Source: Candidatus Scatomorpha stercoravium
GTDB lineage: Bacteria; Bacillota; Clostridia; Oscillospirales; Oscillospiraceae
Direction: 5' to 3'
NCBI GenBank assembly: GCA_018716005.1
Contig: DVKN01000204.1
Location: 1 to 7,029, forward strand
DNA: 7,029 nt
Under the pieces are notes generated by a model that had not been told where the DNA came from, made no database searches, and worked only from the letters and a program-made list of their open reading frames with translations. The position numbers and the translations under genes are program-made. The first letter of the stretch is position 1; each line of letters begins with the position of its first letter. Shown piece after piece: positions 4,705 to 7,029 of the stretch.

Positions 4705-7029
4705 ATTCAAGCCCACGCCGGGTCAGGCCGCCGCGATATCCGACCGGGGCGGCGAGCTGCTCGTGTCCGCCGCCGCGGGCAGCGGGAAGACGCGCGTGCT
4801 CGTCGAGCGGCTGATGGGCCGCATACTCGACGCTAAGAACCCGGCGGACGTCGACCGCTTCCTCGTCATAACCTTCACCCGCGCGGCGGCGGCGGAGCTG
4901 CGCGGCAGGATAGGGGAGAAGCTCGCCTCGCTGGCGGCCTCCGCCCCTCCGGCGCAGGCCGCGCGGCTCCGGCGCCAGACGGCGCTGCTCCCGCGGGCGG
5001 GCATCTGCACCATAGACAGCTTCTGCGTGACGCTCCTGAGGGAGAACGCCGCGCGCTGCGGGCTCGACCCGCTCTTCGGCCTGTGCGACGAGAGCCGCGC
5101 GGCCGAGCTGAAGAACGCCGCCCTCGCCGCCGTGCTCGAGGAGGCCTATGAGCGCGCGGAGCCGGGCTTCATCGCGCTGGCCGGGAGCGTCGGCGCGGGG
5201 CGGGACGACAAGCGCCTCGAGGCGCTCGTGCTCGAGCTGCATATGAAATTGCAGTCCCACGCCCGGCCGGAGCAGTGGTGCGAGCGGCAGAAGCGCGCCT
5301 TCGACGACCTGCCTGAGGACGCCGCGGACACGCCCTGGGGCCGCGAGCTCATGGACGAGGCGGCGGCCGTGCTCGGCTACTGGCGGCGGGAGATGGAGTT
5401 CGTGCGCGGCCTCGTCGCGGACGACGAGAAGGCCGACAAGGCCTACGGCCCCAGCCTGGACGCCACGCTCGACGCCATGGAGGCCGCGCGGGAGGCCATG
5501 AGCGAGGGCTGGGACGCCTTCATGCGGGCGCTGCCCATACCCTTCCCGGCGTTCAGGCGGCTCCAGGGCTCGGATGAGCTCAAGGAGACGGTGAAGGCCC
5601 GCCGCGACGCCTGCAAGAAAGCCATGCTCAAGCTCGCCGGGCAGTTCTCCGCCCCGAGCGCGGAGCTGCTGCGCGACGTCGCCGCCGAGGCCCCGGCCAT
5701 GGAGGCGCTGCTGGATCTCGCGCTGGAGTTCGACGCCGAGTACGCGCGGCGGAAGCGCCGCCGCTCGCTCATAGACTTCGCCGACGCCGAGCACATGGCG
5801 GCGCGGCTGCTGTGCGGCGGGGACGGGGAGCCGACGGAGTTCGCCTCGGAGCTCTCCCGGCGCTGGACGGAGGTCATGGTGGACGAGTACCAGGACGTCT
5901 CGCGCGTGCAGGAGGAGATAGTCCGCGCCGTGTCCGATTCCGGGCGGAAGCTCTTCATGGTCGGGGACGTGAAGCAGAGCATATACCGCTTCCGCCTCGC
6001 GGACCCGGGGATATTCCTCGAAAAATACGAGCGCTTCCGCGACGCCCCCCGGCCGGAGGGCGAGCCGCGGCGCGTCTTCCTGCGCGAGAGCTTCCGTTCG
6101 AGGCCGGAGGTGGTCGCGGCGGTGAACTCCGCCTTCGGCTGCCTCATGAGCCGCGGGCTCGGCGAGCTCGACTACGATGAGAACGCCCGCCTCGCCGCCG
6201 CCCTGCCGTATCCGGGCGAGGTCCCGCGGCCCGAGCTGTGCGTGATAGAGCTGCCCGGCGCGGAGGGGGAGGGCGAGAGGCCGGACAAGCTCGCCATAGA
6301 GGCCCGCTGGGCCGCGAGGCGGATAAGGGAGCTGGTGGAGTCCGGCACGATGCTGACCGCCCCCGGCGGCGAGAGGCCGCTGCGCTGGGGCGATATCGCC
6401 ATACTCCTGCGCAGCGCGAACGTGTCCGGCCGCGTCTGGAGGCGGGAGCTCGCCGCGGCGGGCGTCCCGGTGGAGTCCGGGGCCTCGGGCGGCTTCTTCG
6501 AGTCGCGCGAGGTGGAGGTCATACTCTCGCTGCTCTCGCTCATAGACAACCCCCGCCAGGACGTGCAGCTCATAAGCGCCATGCGCTCGGCCCTCTTCGG
6601 CTTCACGCCCGACGAGCTCACGGCCGTGCGGCTCACGGACCGGGACGGCGAGCTCTGGGACGCCCTGAGAGAGCGCGCGGAGACGGACGGGAAATGCCGC
6701 CGCTTCGTGGACACGCTCGCGGGCCTGCGCGATTTCGCCCGCGAGGCGGAGATAAGCGCCCTGCTCTCGGAGCTCTATGCGCGGCTGGACTGCTACGCCG
6801 TCGCCGCCGCCCTGCCGGACGGCGCGGGCAGCGCCCGGAGGCTGGACGAGCTCATGGAGCTCGCGCGCACAGTGGAGAGCGGGGCCTGGCGCGGGCTGCG
6901 GCGCTTCAACGAGTGGATTGCCGAGACGCGCGCCGCCGGGCGCGAGCCCGCCCTCCCCAACGCCGCGGAGAGCGACGCGGTGCGCATAATGAGCATACAC
7001 CAGAGCAAGGGCCTCGAGTTCCCCGTCGT
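4697..7029 (+). CDS. addA: helicase-nuclease subunit AddA, N-terminal 777 residues (runs off the window)
   Basis: AddA is the UvrD/Rep-type (SF1A) 3'-5' helicase and nuclease subunit of AddAB. Visible motifs in order: Q-motif TPGQ (7-10); Walker A AAAGSGKT (25-32); ITFTRAAAAEL (58-68, motif Ia); TIDSFC (105-110), where many relatives have His instead of Asp; IDFADAEH (359-366); motif II VDEYQD (395-400); motif III VGDVKQSIYRFR (422-433); DIAILLRS (566-573, motif IV); FFESREVEV (from 600); and motif V, SIHQSKGLEFPV (766-777), where the window stops. Full-length proteins have about 1150-1250 residues, so motif VI and the C-terminal nuclease domain should lie beyond 7029. The truncation is only the window edge; the frame is open throughout. 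The ATG overlaps the end of addB by 8 bases and has its own AAGGAG site. Isoleucine codons are 20 ATA, 3 ATC and 1 ATT. Known role: recombinational repair of double-strand breaks. Confidence 0.96.
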   Translation, partial: MAEFKPTPGQAAAISDRGGELLVSAAAGSGKTRVLVERLMGRILDAKNPADVDRFLVITFTRAAAAELRGRIGEKLASLAASAPPAQAARLRRQTALLPRAGICTIDSFCVTLLRENAARCGLDPLFGLCDESRAAELKNAALAAVLEEAYERAEPGFIALAGSVGAGRDDKRLEALVLELHMKLQSHARPEQWCERQKRAFDDLPEDAADTPWGRELMDEAAAVLGYWRREMEFVRGLVADDEKADKAYGPSLDATLDAMEAAREAMSEGWDAFMRALPIPFPAFRRLQGSDELKETVKARRDACKKAMLKLAGQFSAPSAELLRDVAAEAPAMEALLDLALEFDAEYARRKRRRSLIDFADAEHMAARLLCGGDGEPTEFASELSRRWTEVMVDEYQDVSRVQEEIVRAVSDSGRKLFMVGDVKQSIYRFRLADPGIFLEKYERFRDAPRPEGEPRRVFLRESFRSRPEVVAAVNSAFGCLMSRGLGELDYDENARLAAALPYPGEVPRPELCVIELPGAEGEGERPDKLAIEARWAARRIRELVESGTMLTAPGGERPLRWGDIAILLRSANVSGRVWRRELAAAGVPVESGASGGFFESREVEVILSLLSLIDNPRQDVQLISAMRSALFGFTPDELTAVRLTDRDGELWDALRERAETDGKCRRFVDTLAGLRDFAREAEISALLSELYARLDCYAVAAALPDGAGSARRLDELMELARTVESGAWRGLRRFNEWIAETRAAGREPALPNAAESDAVRIMSIHQSKGLEFPV

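Noticed and set aside
2218..4716. Minus-strand open frame of 832 codons opposite addB
   Set aside because: Same explanation: it is in exact antisense phase with addB and ends precisely where addB uses a rare CTA leucine codon (2218-2220). No ribosome binding site or domain supports it.
4343..7000. Very long minus-strand open frame (885 codons) opposite addA and the end of addB
   Set aside because: It lies codon-for-codon opposite addA, where stops require TTA, CTA or TCA codons in the sense gene, and these are nearly absent in this GC-rich codon use. Its protein is low-complexity (Ala, Arg, Gly, Glu, Pro) with no recognisable domain, while the sense strand has all AddA motifs.

Overview
This window comes from a GC-rich bacterial chromosome, most likely a high-GC member of the Clostridia (Bacillota). 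The evidence is an AddAB-type (not RecBCD) helicase-nuclease with a Firmicute-style AddB, clear sigma-A promoters, purine-rich Shine-Dalgarno sites, and intergenic inverted-repeat modules of a kind I remember from GC-rich gut Clostridia. The taxonomic call is an inference. Isoleucine is encoded mainly by ATA (50 of 74 Ile codons across the three genes), which is unusual for DNA this rich in GC.

Layout: positions 1-189 hold two back-to-back promoters. One reads left toward a gene that must start just outside the window; its probable ribosome binding site lies at the very edge. The other reads right into aag. Positions 190-720 encode a complete Aag/MPG-family 3-methyladenine DNA glycosylase. 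Positions 721-1389 are a 669-base stretch without a credible gene, packed with inverted repeats: a 70-base element that can fold as a three-hairpin junction, a shortened second copy of its first half with base-pair-preserving changes, several strong GC-rich hairpins, and a 48-base near-perfect palindrome 38 bases before the next gene. Positions 1390-4704 encode complete AddB, and 4697 to the window end encode the first 777 residues of AddA, overlapping addB by 8 bases.

All three genes read rightward and serve DNA repair. Aag removes alkylated or deaminated purines and starts base excision repair. AddAB processes double-strand ends for RecA-dependent recombination, so it can rescue breaks that arise from damaged or incompletely repaired bases. 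addB and addA are clearly one translationally coupled unit. Whether aag is co-transcribed with them is open, because the repeat-filled gap lies between and I see no convincing separate addB promoter.

The genes themselves are ordinary and well conserved. The least explained part of the window is the intergenic repeat cluster.
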